Assembly (NCBI GenBank): GCA_015680685.1 | Contig: MNCI01010507.1 | Location: 78,870-142,869, forward strand | DNA: 64,000 nucleotides | Reading direction: 5' to 3' | From: Gnetum montanum | Taxonomy: Eukaryota > Streptophyta > Gnetopsida > Gnetales > Gnetaceae | Shown: positions 38,169-49,106 of the stretch, piece by piece | Position numbering within the stretch: the stretch's first letter is position 1 | How the letters are laid out: every line of letters begins with the position of its first letter | The notes under the pieces: generated by a model | What the model was told of the DNA's origin: nothing | Seen by the model: the letters and a program-made list of their open reading frames with translations, nothing else | Database searches by the model: none | Position numbers and translations under genes: made by a program

Positions 38169-38470
38169 GTAAGCTCTTAGTCATGGAGGCCATAAATGTT
38201 TTATTTTTGATAGAAAATTTTTGTCATTTTCTAACTCTCACAAAGGTTTAACTAAGAAATCAACATTTAAACACCAAATTATAAAAGTTAAAATCTTCCA
38301 ACGAGCTTTGGTAACACTTATAATGAAACTTAATTAAAAAAATAAGAATAAAATAATCAATATGCCACCATGCAACCTTAGCCAGGTGTAACTAATTGAC
38401 GAGATAAGGTATTCAAATATTGGAAGTTACACATTATATTTACTAATCCATGGATATGTTGTGACTACAA
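38169..38470 (+). other. Predicted 5'-UTR intron of A3 ORF3
   Basis: Donor GGAG|GTAAGC at 38168/38169. The acceptor position reads ACAA instead of the AG seen in A2 and E. Length is 302 bases. Confidence 0.45.
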
Positions 38471-39657
38471 ATGACATCGAAAGGCAAACACATGCAAGAA
38501 GGAGGATCATCTCAACCAAGAGAGAAATGACTAGGAATGGGAAGGGGCTAAGAACAAGCCTAGGAAGAACCACTTGCAACCCATGCCATGGGTCCTCTTA
38601 GGGAAGAGGCTAAGGTGGAATTTATTCATTAGATTCAAAAACCAGCAATAGCAACAGTACATTCCCACCAATATGAGGGACCCACTCAGTAAGAAAACCT
38701 TGAGGTGACCTTGATAGAAGCCTACTTGAATCAAATCAAATCAAAAGAGGTTCAAAAAAGAGTTCTCTAGGAGTTAAACTTTGGCTCTTTCATGGAGCAA
38801 GCACCTAAAAAAGTATATGACCAACTGAAGACCTCTCCCATGTTGCCAATTATCACTTCCACTGGGGAGTGGTACATGAAAGAGACATTCTTATTTTGGA
38901 AAAATAGATAGGCTAGTTCAATGATCAAAATCAAGGACATCTTAGTGTTCAACTCGATATAGGCCATTACTAAATTACTTGGGTTGCCAAAAACTAGGGT
39001 GAATCTTGCTAAGATTCCAATGTAGGAAAATCCTAGAATAAAAAAAGAATGAGTTCAATAATGCTATAGTGTCGACTGTAAGGAGTATGACACACTTACA
39101 CTAGCAGAAAGAATTCACTATAAGATTACAAACTTTTACCTAAAATCCATAGTGAGGTCTAGTAAGACTATTTCCTTTTCTACCTATGCATGCACTGCTC
39201 TAAGTGGGAGATTCCTTATCAACCTTCCATGGCTGATCTATCTAGAAATAGAGAAGAAGTTTAAAGAGAATGAACATGGAAGGAAGGAACTCCCCTTTCC
39301 ATGCCTCATTAGAAAACTCTATCGGAGAGGATGGATAGTCCGTTATACAAATGATGTTGTGAGATGTGCTTTGATTGCTAATTGGGAAAAGATGATGAAA
39401 GATAAAATGCATGTAATAATCATTCAAGAAGAGGAGCAGCAACCAACACCTCCACTTACCACTTACACAACTCTGTTGGATACCACTGCAATAGTCGAAT
39501 GGTTGCACAAATACTGAGAATGGCTCTTGAACAAACAAGAGCAATAAGCATGCATGAGTGGTGCGGACCCATTTGTATACCATCCAATGATGAGTCACCT
39601 AAATAAGGTGGCCTAAATAATCAACCTAATAAAAGGATGTGGATCTACGTTCTTAGC
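38471..39657 (+). pseudogene. ORF3 of A3, first part (interrupted by A4)
   Basis: ATG at 38471, then the N-terminal plant-transposon-type domain. The best block is 39152-39517 (LINLPWLIYLEIEKKFKENE, then ELPFPCLIRKLYRRGW). It breaks at 39657, where A4 is inserted. The reading resumes at 60692. Stops are present. Confidence 0.7.
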
Positions 39658-40602
39658 TGATAAGTTGTTGTTGGTTGGCTATGTTGATGAGGCCTCATCA
39701 ATGTAGCCGACCGTGTCGATGAGGCCTCATCCACGAGGCCCCATTGATGTATTTTGACCTACATCAATGATGCCTTATCGATGTGATATCTGTGCATCAT
39801 CTATAAATACGTGCCTACCCACCACATTTATGGGGAGTCATAATTTCAATTATAGCAAAGCTCTTACATGTTTTTCATTTCAAAGTTAGAATTTTTTCCT
39901 TGAGTTCTTACAGCAAGAGTCATTGAGTGCATGGATCTTTATTCGAGCATTGTTGTACCTGAGCACGATAGTGTGTGCAGCAATAAAGATGAGCTTTTTG
40001 ATAAACCTTACAGCACTTTGAATAGATTAGCTCTTTTTATTTATGCATTCAATGTTTTCAATTATTTGCTAATTATTCTCAATTATTTCGCAATTATTTT
40101 CTAGCAATTAACTTAATGAGATTATTAAGCTAGATAGATTAAATACATAAGTATGACTACTTCAAGTGTAACATGTATTCACTTGGTAATCCTAGCAACG
40201 TTATTGCTTGGTATGCTCAGTAGCATAATGTTTAGTCGCCCAACAGTGGATATGTGGGTTTAGGACGTGTATGGAAAGTGGGAATGGATACTTATGTTAG
40301 GATTAGCTTAATAGTAGTTAGTTAATTAATTTATATTAGTTAATCCAATTCCTTTTACCTACAATTCAAGCACCCAAAACATAAAATACAAAATGATAAA
40401 AATCGGATGCCTTAGTTATACTTAACCATACCAATGTGCATCACAAGTGTAATTGGGAGGACAACGATTGACTTTAAGGCTAGATTCACTTCCTAAAGGG
40501 CTAGTGCATTGAAAATGATAAAGTTTGTAGAATTCAACTAAGTCACGCATGAACACTTCATGATTCATATGGTTGGGCATAGGGGTACCTGATCGCTCAT
40601 CA
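39658..40602 (+). repeat. 5' LTR of A4
   Basis: TGATAAG to CTCATCA, 945 bases. Palindrome GATGAGGCCTCATC twice (39686-39699 and 39718-39731), TATAAATA at 39802-39809, AATAAA at 39982-39987. By eye it differs from the 3' LTR at roughly 10-15% of positions, mostly transitions. Confidence 0.85.
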
Positions 40603-40603
40603 T

Positions 40604-40621
40604 TAGTGTCATTGCTGAGAA
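40604..40621 (+). other. Primer binding site of A4 (tRNA-Asp type)
   Basis: TAGTGTCATTGCTGAGAA, a decayed TGGCGCCGTTGCCGGGGA, one base after the LTR. Confidence 0.65.
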
Positions 40622-40756
40622 CTTTGTTTGTGGAATGTGAGCTATTTAGGTCTAAGTGAATACCAATAATATTGTTGTACAAACCTAAAGGTCCATATCA
40701 GTCCCACTATACATAAATTATAAAAGCACACTAAAAATTTCATTTTATTTTACAAA

Positions 40757-41375
40757 ATGTCTAATTCTTCTCGTAAGCATGATGATACTAAACCATCGAT
40801 TCCACAAGAATGCAAGGTGGTATACACTCATCTAGATGAGCTTGTACCAAATTTTACCTTCATCCTACATCAAGATGAATAGATGTGATGGTGTGATATG
40901 GAGTGTAATGTTGTTTTTCTCCTCAATAGATCTGTGCTTGGAATGCTAATTAAAATCCTTAAGAAGTTGGGCATAGCAGATCTTCATGAAGAATATGTTA
41001 TGGATGGGTACGACACTAGGAACTATCATCCCACTAAAACACAATGTAAGCAAGACAAATGTCAAGAGAGACTCCATGAAGCCACAAAGGGGAAACTTTA
41101 CACTAACCCCTTGTTCCTACTAGATCAAAAAGATGATGAGGATCCTTCCTTGTAAGGTTCTCAACATGAAGATTCTCCATCCCCTGTTAATGATGGTGAG
41201 GATGTGAACTTGACCCTATGATCAACTATTCATAAACTAGGTTCAAGAAAGAGTGATAGCCAAAGTAGGGACTTGGGTGAACATTGCAATAATAAGGGAT
41301 CTAATGATGGAGATCGTAAAAAGTGTAAGTGTAGTGGTAGATACTATGGTGGTGGTGGTAGTCCACTTTTATCTT
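40757..41375 (+). pseudogene. gag of A4, N-terminal part (before element E)
   Basis: Starts MSNSSRKHDDTKPSIPQE. An open block at 40898-41155 holds the N-terminal gag domain (LIKILKKLGIADLHEEYVMD). Then comes a Gly-rich run (GRYYGGGGSPLLS), broken at 41375 by E. The continuation is at 50358. Confidence 0.75.
41371..41375 (+). other. Target-site duplication of element E, left copy
   Basis: ATCTT, repeated exactly at 50358-50362 on the other side of E. Confidence 0.9.
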
Positions 41376-42263
41376 TGATGAGACATGATTCACATAGGCT
41401 GCGATATCGCGTACGTGATATCGCGTCTTCCCTACGATATCGCGTACGCGATATCACAGTCTGCCGCCATATCTATAAATAAGATGTAGCTCTCCCTTGT
41501 TCGGAATCCTGGCTAGAAGTAGTGAAGCTCTGGTAGTCTGATCACTCCAGAGTTAGATTAATTTCCCATGTGCCCATAGTAGGATTCCTAGAGTGAACTG
41601 CTCTTTATTCGAGCAACATTGTACCTGAACACAAGTTGTGTACGACAATAAAGATGAACTTGATTGGATAAACCTTGCAGTGCATGGATAGGATTTTATT
41701 TATTGTTATTTATTACTTTCCTAGAATGTGGTACGAGTACGACTTGATTACGAGTATCTAAGGATGTGTACGACTAGTCAAGGAATCGGCTACTCGTCGC
41801 ATGCGGTATGAGTACGACTTGATTACGAGCATTGTGACTACTTGGTAACCAAGTAGTGTATTTCAGGATCTATGCTTGGTAATGCCAATGGTAGTCCCAG
41901 TGTGTACAGCTAGTCAAGGAATCAGCTGCTCATCGCACTTAGGCTAGTTANNNNNNNNNNNNNNNNNNNNNNNNNNNNNNNNNNNNNNNNNNNNNNNNNN
42001 NNNNNNNNNNNNNNNNNNNNNNNNNNNNNNNNNNNNNNNNNNNNNNNNNNNNNNNNNNNNNNNNNNNNNNNNNNNNNNNNNNNNNNNNNNNNNNNNNNNN
42101 NNNNNNNNNNNNNNNNNNNNNNNNNNNNNNNNNNNNNNNNNNNNNNNNNTAACCCCAAGTGTTCCATGGGGCATTTAGGCATTTAGTCTGCGGAGTTCGA
42201 CCAGATCGCGCGTGCTACGCTTGTTTCATATGGTTGAGTGTATGGGTATCTCGTCACTCATCA
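41376..42263 (+). repeat. 5' LTR of E (contains an assembly gap)
   Basis: TGATGAG to CTCATCA. Palindromic GCGATATCGC/GTACGCGATATC units at about 41401-41455, TATAAATA at 41474-41481, AATAAA at 41647-41652. Repeats of TACGAGTACGACTTGATTAC and of CTAGTCAAGGAATCGGCT follow. 199 N at 41951-42149. Confidence 0.9.
41951..42149. other. Assembly gap (199 N) inside E 5' LTR
   Basis: The matching stretch of the 3' LTR (49839-50243) is 405 bases, so the gap is probably under-sized. Confidence 0.99.
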
Positions 42264-42264
42264 T

Positions 42265-42282
42265 TGGCGCCATTGCTAGGGA
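42265..42282 (+). other. Primer binding site of E (tRNA-Asp)
   Basis: TGGCGCCATTGCTAGGGA, three transitions from TGGCGCCGTTGCCGGGGA. It is the best-preserved PBS in the window and identifies the degraded ones. Confidence 0.85.
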
Positions 42283-42394
42283 TGATGCTAGTTATCTAGA
42301 TTAGTTATATCATACAAGGTTGCTGTATAGAACTTAACGATATATCTCTTAAAAAGAAGAAATTATAAAAAGTCACATAAACTCACACACAACA

Positions 42395-44248
42395 ATGCCT
42401 CTCCTACAAGATGATAATAATGCCACACTTAGTGAGGAAGTTCATTGGAGAACCAATGAGTTATATGACGATGAAGGTTGGATTATACAACCTGAAGTGG
42501 GAGTTTCCTATAAGAATGAACAAAAACAACATCATCATAATGCACAGAAGCCTAACTTACCCGATGACGATGAACCCCCACTAGCCACTACAAGCTTAAC
42601 TTAAATACAAGAGGCCGTTTGAATCTCACGTAGGCATCGTAAAGAGAGCTGTCTACCCAGGCTCGATTTAATTAACTTTTCCAAATTTTCAGGAGGCTAT
42701 GACTTAGATCTGCATCAACATTTACTAGCCTTCTAGGATGCCTGCACATGGAATAACATTGATAACAGTTGGAAAAAACTTAAGCTCTTTCCTATGACAC
42801 TCGTTAACCAAGCTAAAGTATGATATAGATCATTAAAACCAAATTCAATACGATGCTAGTCAACAATGGTAGAAGTATTTAACGAAAAATATCAAACCTA
42901 CGTAAGAGTGTCAGCCTTGAGGAAACAAATCCAAGGATGGAAACAAGAAAAACATGAGTCCTTGGACATGGACTTAGAAAGATATTATTCACTGTTAAAC
43001 AACTGTCCAGGCCATGGGTTTTCCGAGGAAAGGCTAATGTATCACATTATTGATGGGCTACGTAATGAAACAAGAGAGACCTTAGGAACGTATGCCCGAG
43101 GTCAACTATAAAACCTACGAACCCATCAAGTCCAAGAGCTTATTAAGCAGGTAGCAAAAGAAGAAGGAGAAATAGCTAGATGGAAGAGTGTTGAAAAACA
43201 TTAACGAGACCAAAATATTAACTCAACAAAGGTCCATGATCATAATAAGGAGATATCAACAAATCTCAAGGTGGAAACATCATCTTTCCCAATACAACAA
43301 TCATTAGAAGAAGCTGAGGCAAAGATCAATAAGATGTTGGAATGGATGAATCAAAAGTGTGGAGAATATATCAACATCATTGGAGATAGAGTTTTGATAA
43401 TCCAAGAGGCAGGACAAAACAATAGACGTTCGGAAAAAAAGAATAAAGGGAATAAGTGCTCAACTACCAATCATACATATGAATGCAACATATGCCTGTA
43501 TGATCACCCCAAAGACCAATGCCCAATATTGTTACATATACATGAGCATTGGGGAAACACATTACATCCAGAGTTTGTATAGAGATACTGTGTTCGATCA
43601 CAGTGGTAACAATCCTAGTCGTGGGAGAGACCACCCTTAGACTGGAGGCACCCTTCATATTTTCTGAATCCAAACGCTTATCACGTTCAACACCATGTTT
43701 CTTCAACTGGGCCAGCATACTCTATCTCATCATAATACCATTCTCCACAATACTATCAACCCATGCCTCCAACACAACCACCACCTTGTGCACCTTACAT
43801 CCCTCCTAACTTTCAACACCCTCATCCTTTCCCTCCTTCCACAATGCCACCAACCATTCCTAAGGTGTTTGTACCACCGCAATCCACGAACAACACTTGT
43901 GCTACTACTACTAACAGCAGTGAAGAGCCTCCTCAACATCAAAAGTGTCCTTTCTTTAAACAAAGCTGTAGGAAGGGACAACATAACTCTGAGGCCACTG
44001 CATCTTCTAACCCAGCACAAGTCCAACACTATGGTGCACCCTTACCTTCGAATCCAACACCTCATGTAACTTCATTAGGGCCATCAACTTACACTCCAAC
44101 AACCCCAAGGCCCAATCAAGACAACCATGGGAGGCATCAATCCAATCCTTGGATACCATCTAACGGTCCTAAATATCATAGTGGGTCAACTCATTATCCG
44201 GGAACTACATTGTATGAAGTGCTCCACTATGTTTATTACAAAGTGTGA
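42395..44248 (+). pseudogene. gag of E with proline-rich C-terminal region
   Basis: One frame from ATG 42395 to TGA 44246-44248, about 618 codons. In the first ~400 codons at least seven internal stops (for example 42602, 43109) are all one transition from CAA, CAG, CGA or TGG. I saw no frameshift. Core: FSKFSGGYDLDLHQHLLAF, then VEVFNEKYQTYVRVSALRKQ, then YHIIDGLRNETRETLGTYAR (about 42680-43100). The zinc-knuckle-like CNICLYDHPKDQC at 43484-43522 is C-x2-C-x3-H-x4-C. A Pro/His/Thr-rich tail follows (43763-44248). No protease motif follows. Confidence 0.8.
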
Positions 44249-45777
44249 AATCCAAGGTGATAAGTATGGACCAGTTTTAATATTTCCAATATGCAAGGGT
44301 CCTCATTTCCCATTTATTAATCCTCGCCATACTCAACCGTTTAGTTATGGGGAACACCCCCCATTTCAATAACAAGCATGATTAATAAATATTTTTCATT
44401 TTCTTTGATTTTACAACTTTTTGTTTTTCAGTTTTTCATTTTTCAACTTTTTGTTTTATCTTTTTATCTTTTTATCCTTTTTGTGTGTTTGTATTTCATG
44501 TTTTTGTAAGTAATCTCATCTACGAATAAAACACTCATGTGGATCATTGGTTGAGGTGTGTTTTATGTTATTAAGTCACGAGTGGTCAATTATTTAGAAC
44601 AATGAGCCCACTACATCCACTCATCCACTCTACAAATAAGAGGTTCTGTTCGTGGGTACAGTGATATTCTTGAAATTTCTAAAAACTTAAAATTTATTTT
44701 GTGTTATTGTACCCAGAATGAAGAAGGATGGACCAAGAGGGAATGATTAGGGTGTGACATCAAGGGGACTTGTGAATTCTCTTTGGTAACATCTGTGGGA
44801 GTTATCATGCAATATGGTTGTACTAAGATCCTTGTAGATCTAATGAAAAATGGGAGTAAGAGTAATCAAAAGGGCACTCAAAAATCAAACGCTCTTCTAG
44901 GAGGTCCCATTGGAAAGACATGCACCCATGCCTGATGGTTGGCAACTTCTCTGGATTTAATAAAGTGAAAAAAAAAGAAAGAAAAAGAAGAAGAAAAGAA
45001 AAAGAAGTGCCATAAAACAAAAATCACTCCTCCCTTATACTAAACGCCAAGTGATCGTACGCCTTGTTGTTATGGTACTCTCATAGTTGTTTATCATGGG
45101 ATGAAATGATGCGATGTCACTGATAGAATGATGGACTTGGTCCTGATCTTGGAACGACGGGTTAATGACACCCTAATCATGCTTTACACGTAGGATTCAT
45201 TGTGCCCTGAGTTAGATACCTCATTCCCCAATTTTTACGATCCCTTTCTACACTTCACCTCATCTCACTGTTCGTGTAATTGTAGTTTGTGATCCATATA
45301 ACATAGAATTTTCATCTCATTTCGGTGATATTTACATGCGTGTGTTTTGTGGAGTTAGTGTGGATTACATTTAACCCTTCTAGTGCCCATGGACAGTTTA
45401 AGTGTGGTTACACAAGGGCATAATAGGTTGAAACCTGCTTTGGGGAGGACCCAGTTGTGTAATTTTGTTGTAATCTTCATTAATTCTCTAGCTAGAACAC
45501 ACAATTTCTTACCCTCAGCTTAATTTTCATAAATTTGTTTCCCATTTATTAACCCTCAAAATTTTAATGTTCCAATGTATCATTATATTCCCTTTTCTTC
45601 ATAACCACCATATTTTTAATTGCTAAATTCACATCATTATTGTTCAAAGTGCCTCTCGAATTCATGTAATTACCCTTGAATATATTAATACTTGACAATG
45701 TCCTCAATTTACACCATCAATTTCAAGAAAATCATTAAAAATTCAGTCTTTTTCATGTGTCTCACCTTAGTTGGGAT
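44249..45777 (+). other. Spacer of E between gag and internal promoter (no pol)
   Basis: Non-coding: T-rich tracts near 44390-44510 and a purine-rich run at about 44968-45006. Scattered similarity to the pol-ORF3 spacers of A1-A4 (for example AAAGACATG-ACCCATGCCTG near 44914-44937). No RT, integrase or other pol motif was found in any frame. Confidence 0.65.
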
Positions 45778-45850
45778 GAGATATCGCATACGCGATATCG
45801 CGTACGCGATGTACCGTATGCGATATCACGTCCTATTTACCTATAAATAG
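45778..45850 (+). promoter_or_regulatory. Internal promoter-like block upstream of E ORF3
   Basis: Several GCGATATCGC-type half-sites joined by GTACGC (about 45780-45830) are followed by TATAAATA at 45842-45849. The same unusual palindrome family and TATA box occur in both E LTRs (41401-41481 and 49302-49369) and in the solo LTR (61203-61293). The 72-base block lies ~470 bases before the ORF3 ATG. Promoter function is inferred. Confidence 0.55.
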
Positions 45851-46020
45851 GAACCCCCACCGCAACACTTAGCATCATTTTGTCATTTACGCGGGGGAAA
45901 TTTTTGAATTTTTTCTCTGCGACTTGCGATTGCATGACCCTCGCTTTTACACTTATATCTCGCGCGTTGGTACTCCGATTTTAATTCCGTTTGAACCTGC
46001 TTGAACCCGGAGTGTTCAGT

Positions 46021-46035
46021 TCAGTCGTGGGGGAG
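46021..46035 (+). other. Internal PPT-like motif of E
   Basis: TCAGTCGTGGGGGAG, almost the same as the 3' PPT of this element (TCAATCGTGGGGGTA at 49263-49277). It lies between the internal TATA box and ORF3. Confidence 0.5.
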
Positions 46036-46320
46036 AGACACTTGCCGAAAAGTGCCTAACTTTTTTTGAAATTTTTCATCGCCCAAAGGAAATAAATTAC
46101 GGTAATTAATACTAACACTTAGGAAAATTGTGCCAAACATTATATAACCCTTAAGTACACAGGGAGATTAACAATGAAACCCACCTAAGTCATAGGACCC
46201 ATCATTATAATTTTTAGGCATGATCACACAATAACATAAGATCTTCAATTAAAGGCATGTAGTAAGGTATAACTTGAATTTGAAAATAACCTTACTAACG
46301 TTTGGCCCATGTGATTGTAG

Positions 46321-49106
46321 ATGGCCCCGAAACGTTCACAGCAGGAGGGTCCTGTCCAAGGTAGAGCGAAACAACCTTGGAGAGGTAGAAGGAAAGGTCC
46401 TGCTGGACAACATACCGAACAGGAGGTGCACTCATTCAGTATCCATCAAGAAGAACCTCCTACCAGATGATCCGGGCAAGCAGAAGGAGGAGTTGCTGCT
46501 ACACCTGAACCGGGACAATAACTCACATTGCCCCCGGAATGTGTTCAGGCTGTCCATACGAAGTCCACAATTGCTTCGGTTATTATGGAACTTAGCTTCG
46601 AATCTTTTACAAAGTTTGCTCCTGAGGCTATTAGGGATCACCTTAAAGGATCTCCCTTATGGCCTATCCTCTTTGAGTGCGGTGCCTGGTACTTAGGCGA
46701 AACGTACCTGTTCTGGCACAATAAGGAGCAAGGCATCACGGTTAACATTGGTGGTGTGACAGTAGATTTTCCTGCACAGGTGATTTCGAAAGTGTTAAAC
46801 CTTCCGAATTTAGGCCCCCATGTTGCTTGGTTATCCACCCAATCAGACCTTGATGTGCGAAAAGATTGGTTAGAGAAGGCTTATGGCAGAGATAAAGCTT
46901 TTGGTGAGCTGACAACGGAAGAGCGGGTTTATTTCAAAATTGGAACCTATCACCTCTTCCCCACAAAAGATCTGAAAAGAATATCAATGTATGCGGCAAG
47001 AGAATGTGCAATGTTGATGGGAAAGGTTAATGCTAACCTTCCCCATCTATATTTGACGGAGATCCTAAGGCGATTCGAAGAACAGAAGTCAGCAAAGATG
47101 GCGTTGCCTTTTCCATGCCTTATCAGGAAACTGTGCCAACGGGCTGGTATTCGGGGATACATAAATGACATCCTCCGAAAAGCCCAGAATGCTTCTTATG
47201 CTGAGTTATTAAAGGCGCTAGCTCCAAGAAAGAGCACTGGCGAAGAGTTGGGACCAGTTGAAGAAGAAGAATAGATGACTGGATCACTTGGGACTCAACT
47301 TGCAGGACCCAGTCAGCCTCCAGCCACAGGTCCCAGCCAACAACAAGAAGCAGGATCCAGCACAAGCCAGGATCCGCCACCATTGCAAGACTACAGACCG
47401 TCGATGAGCCATCTTAGGGCCATCGCTGAGACGATTAGTTGGGGAAGTCGTGATGACGCAAACCTCTTCCACGTCATCGATGATGCCGACTAGCCTACTA
47501 TTTCAGTAGATCGCACACGGGGTGAGTTATCAATGCAAACAAGAGGAGGGGAAAGTAGATGGTCACAACAGATCTATGGAGACGCGGCATCTTTTCAAGT
47601 GTAGTTAGAGATTGGTGAAGGGGCCACTGTGGTGATCATGCAACACTAGGATGCTGCGGGAGCTGCTGAAGTGGTCACTAACCACATCAAAGAGTCCTTT
47701 AACGTGCCTGTTGTACCACCGGTAGATCTTTCAGGAGCACGAGATGCTCAAACTATTGCCAGAACCTCAATGACTCCTGCAGAACATGAGGATGCATTGG
47801 ACAGATTGCTTCAAATAGGACAAGTTTTGACGTCTCTGTTTGACATCCCCCAGGATGTAACAACAATTCAATCAGACCTCATTTCCACAAAGGGGAAGCT
47901 GGTTATATCTGAAGTAAGGGCCAAGCAAGCTGAAGCTGAAGTGCAGAAACTACAAGAGCAGCTCGTAGCCTTACAAGAAGCACAATGGGATCCTTTGTAA
48001 TTTGTTCATTCAGACTAGCTAGGCAATTTTAGAACCAAGAAATTAACAAAGTTAATTGCAAAAGATATGAAGGTGGCAGAAGAAAAGCAGACGGCCACTT
48101 AGGATGCCTCTGCAGCTCAAGCGCAAACTCATGCGCATCTTAAGGCACTCAGGGCCTTAGAAGAAGAAAATAAGCAGTTGGTTGCAAATAACCTTCGGTT
48201 GACTTCTGTGGAGAAATAAAAGAATGTTCTTGATGAACACTTCCATCAGTTACGAGAACAATTCATTCGGGTCAACCGAGATGTAAGCCGTTTAGCCAGA
48301 GGAAATTGAACCCTCTCAATGGAGGAGGTACGCACTATTCAACAAAAATTAGCCATCAAGATTAGCGCGTGGCAAAATGAGGCTAAACGACACGAGAAGC
48401 TGAAGGAGCATTTCCGTGATCAGGTGGGGATGTATAAACAAATCCTGGAGAAGGAGACCCATATGGCCAAGGCTCAAATTAACAACATCAATGCTCAGCA
48501 CACTAATTGGAGGGCCATATTGGACACTTACGCCTTCGCCCACCAAGCGAAAATTAAGAACCGGGACCTGCAGATCCAAGACTTGACTGAATACATGGAG
48601 TTGGCAAACCTTCGATATGCCAACCTGGCCATGTTAATAGCAGGGCGCCTGAGGTCAAAGCTTGAGTAGCAGGTAGCTTCCACCCATATCAAATATGAAG
48701 TAGAATTTGCAGAGCGAAATAAGTTGGCTGAGAAACTAGATGTCGCAAATTTTGAACTTGCGGTGGTAAAAGAAAGCTACCAAGGATAGAAAGATGTGCA
48801 ACCGACTTAGCTGGATGGCTAACAGAGCTTCACGAATACAAAGACAAAGCCAGAGCCTATGAAGAGGAATGACGGGTGTTCGCGGCATGGTACGTCAAAG
48901 CTAATCAGATGTTCCCACAACTACCCTATTTGTGGGAAGTGCCGACTCCATCAAACATTGGAGCATCAGCATGGACGACACAAGACCCTCAGACCGAAGA
49001 GGAGAAGCTCCAGGCTATTCTTCAACATTGTCAACCTTCAAAGCTTGGAGCACATGACAAAGGGAAAGCACCCATGGAGGAGCCACCACCACCAGGAACT
49101 ACATAA
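46321..49106 (+). pseudogene. ORF3 of E: plant-transposon domain plus long coiled coil
   Basis: ATG 46321 follows TGATTGTAG, a good splice acceptor. The frame holds to about 48669, interrupted by TGA 46468, TAA 46519, TAG 47272 and others. After a frame change it resumes at 48876-49106. The original product would be about 900 aa. Domain 1 (about 46590-47230) carries FAPEAIRDHLKGSPLWPILF, AWYLGETYLFW and MALPFPCLIRKLCQRAGIRG, a plant-transposon-type domain like that of the Athila third ORF. A Pro/Gln-rich hinge (47275-47400) follows, then Leu/Glu/Gln/Ala heptad-type sequence (47790-48780), and a conserved end (LWEVPTPSNIGASAWTTQDP). No signal peptide or membrane span was recognised. Function unknown; it is the best-preserved ORF3 here. 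Confidence 0.75.

Noticed and set aside
41922-42182. Two open frames crossing the N gap
   Set aside because: They are made of undetermined residues and lie in an LTR.
43730-44029. 99-codon minus-strand frame in element E
   Set aside because: It is opposite the Pro-rich part of gag; the composition is explained by the complementary strand.
45776-45850. Internal palindrome/TATA block of E as a nested solo LTR or separate insertion
   Set aside because: It lacks the LTR 3' part, the AATAAA block and target duplications, and A1-A3 have counterparts at the same place.
46321-49106. ORF3 as a classic envelope glycoprotein
   Set aside because: No signal peptide, membrane span or glycoprotein-like features were recognised; coiled-coil type sequence dominates.
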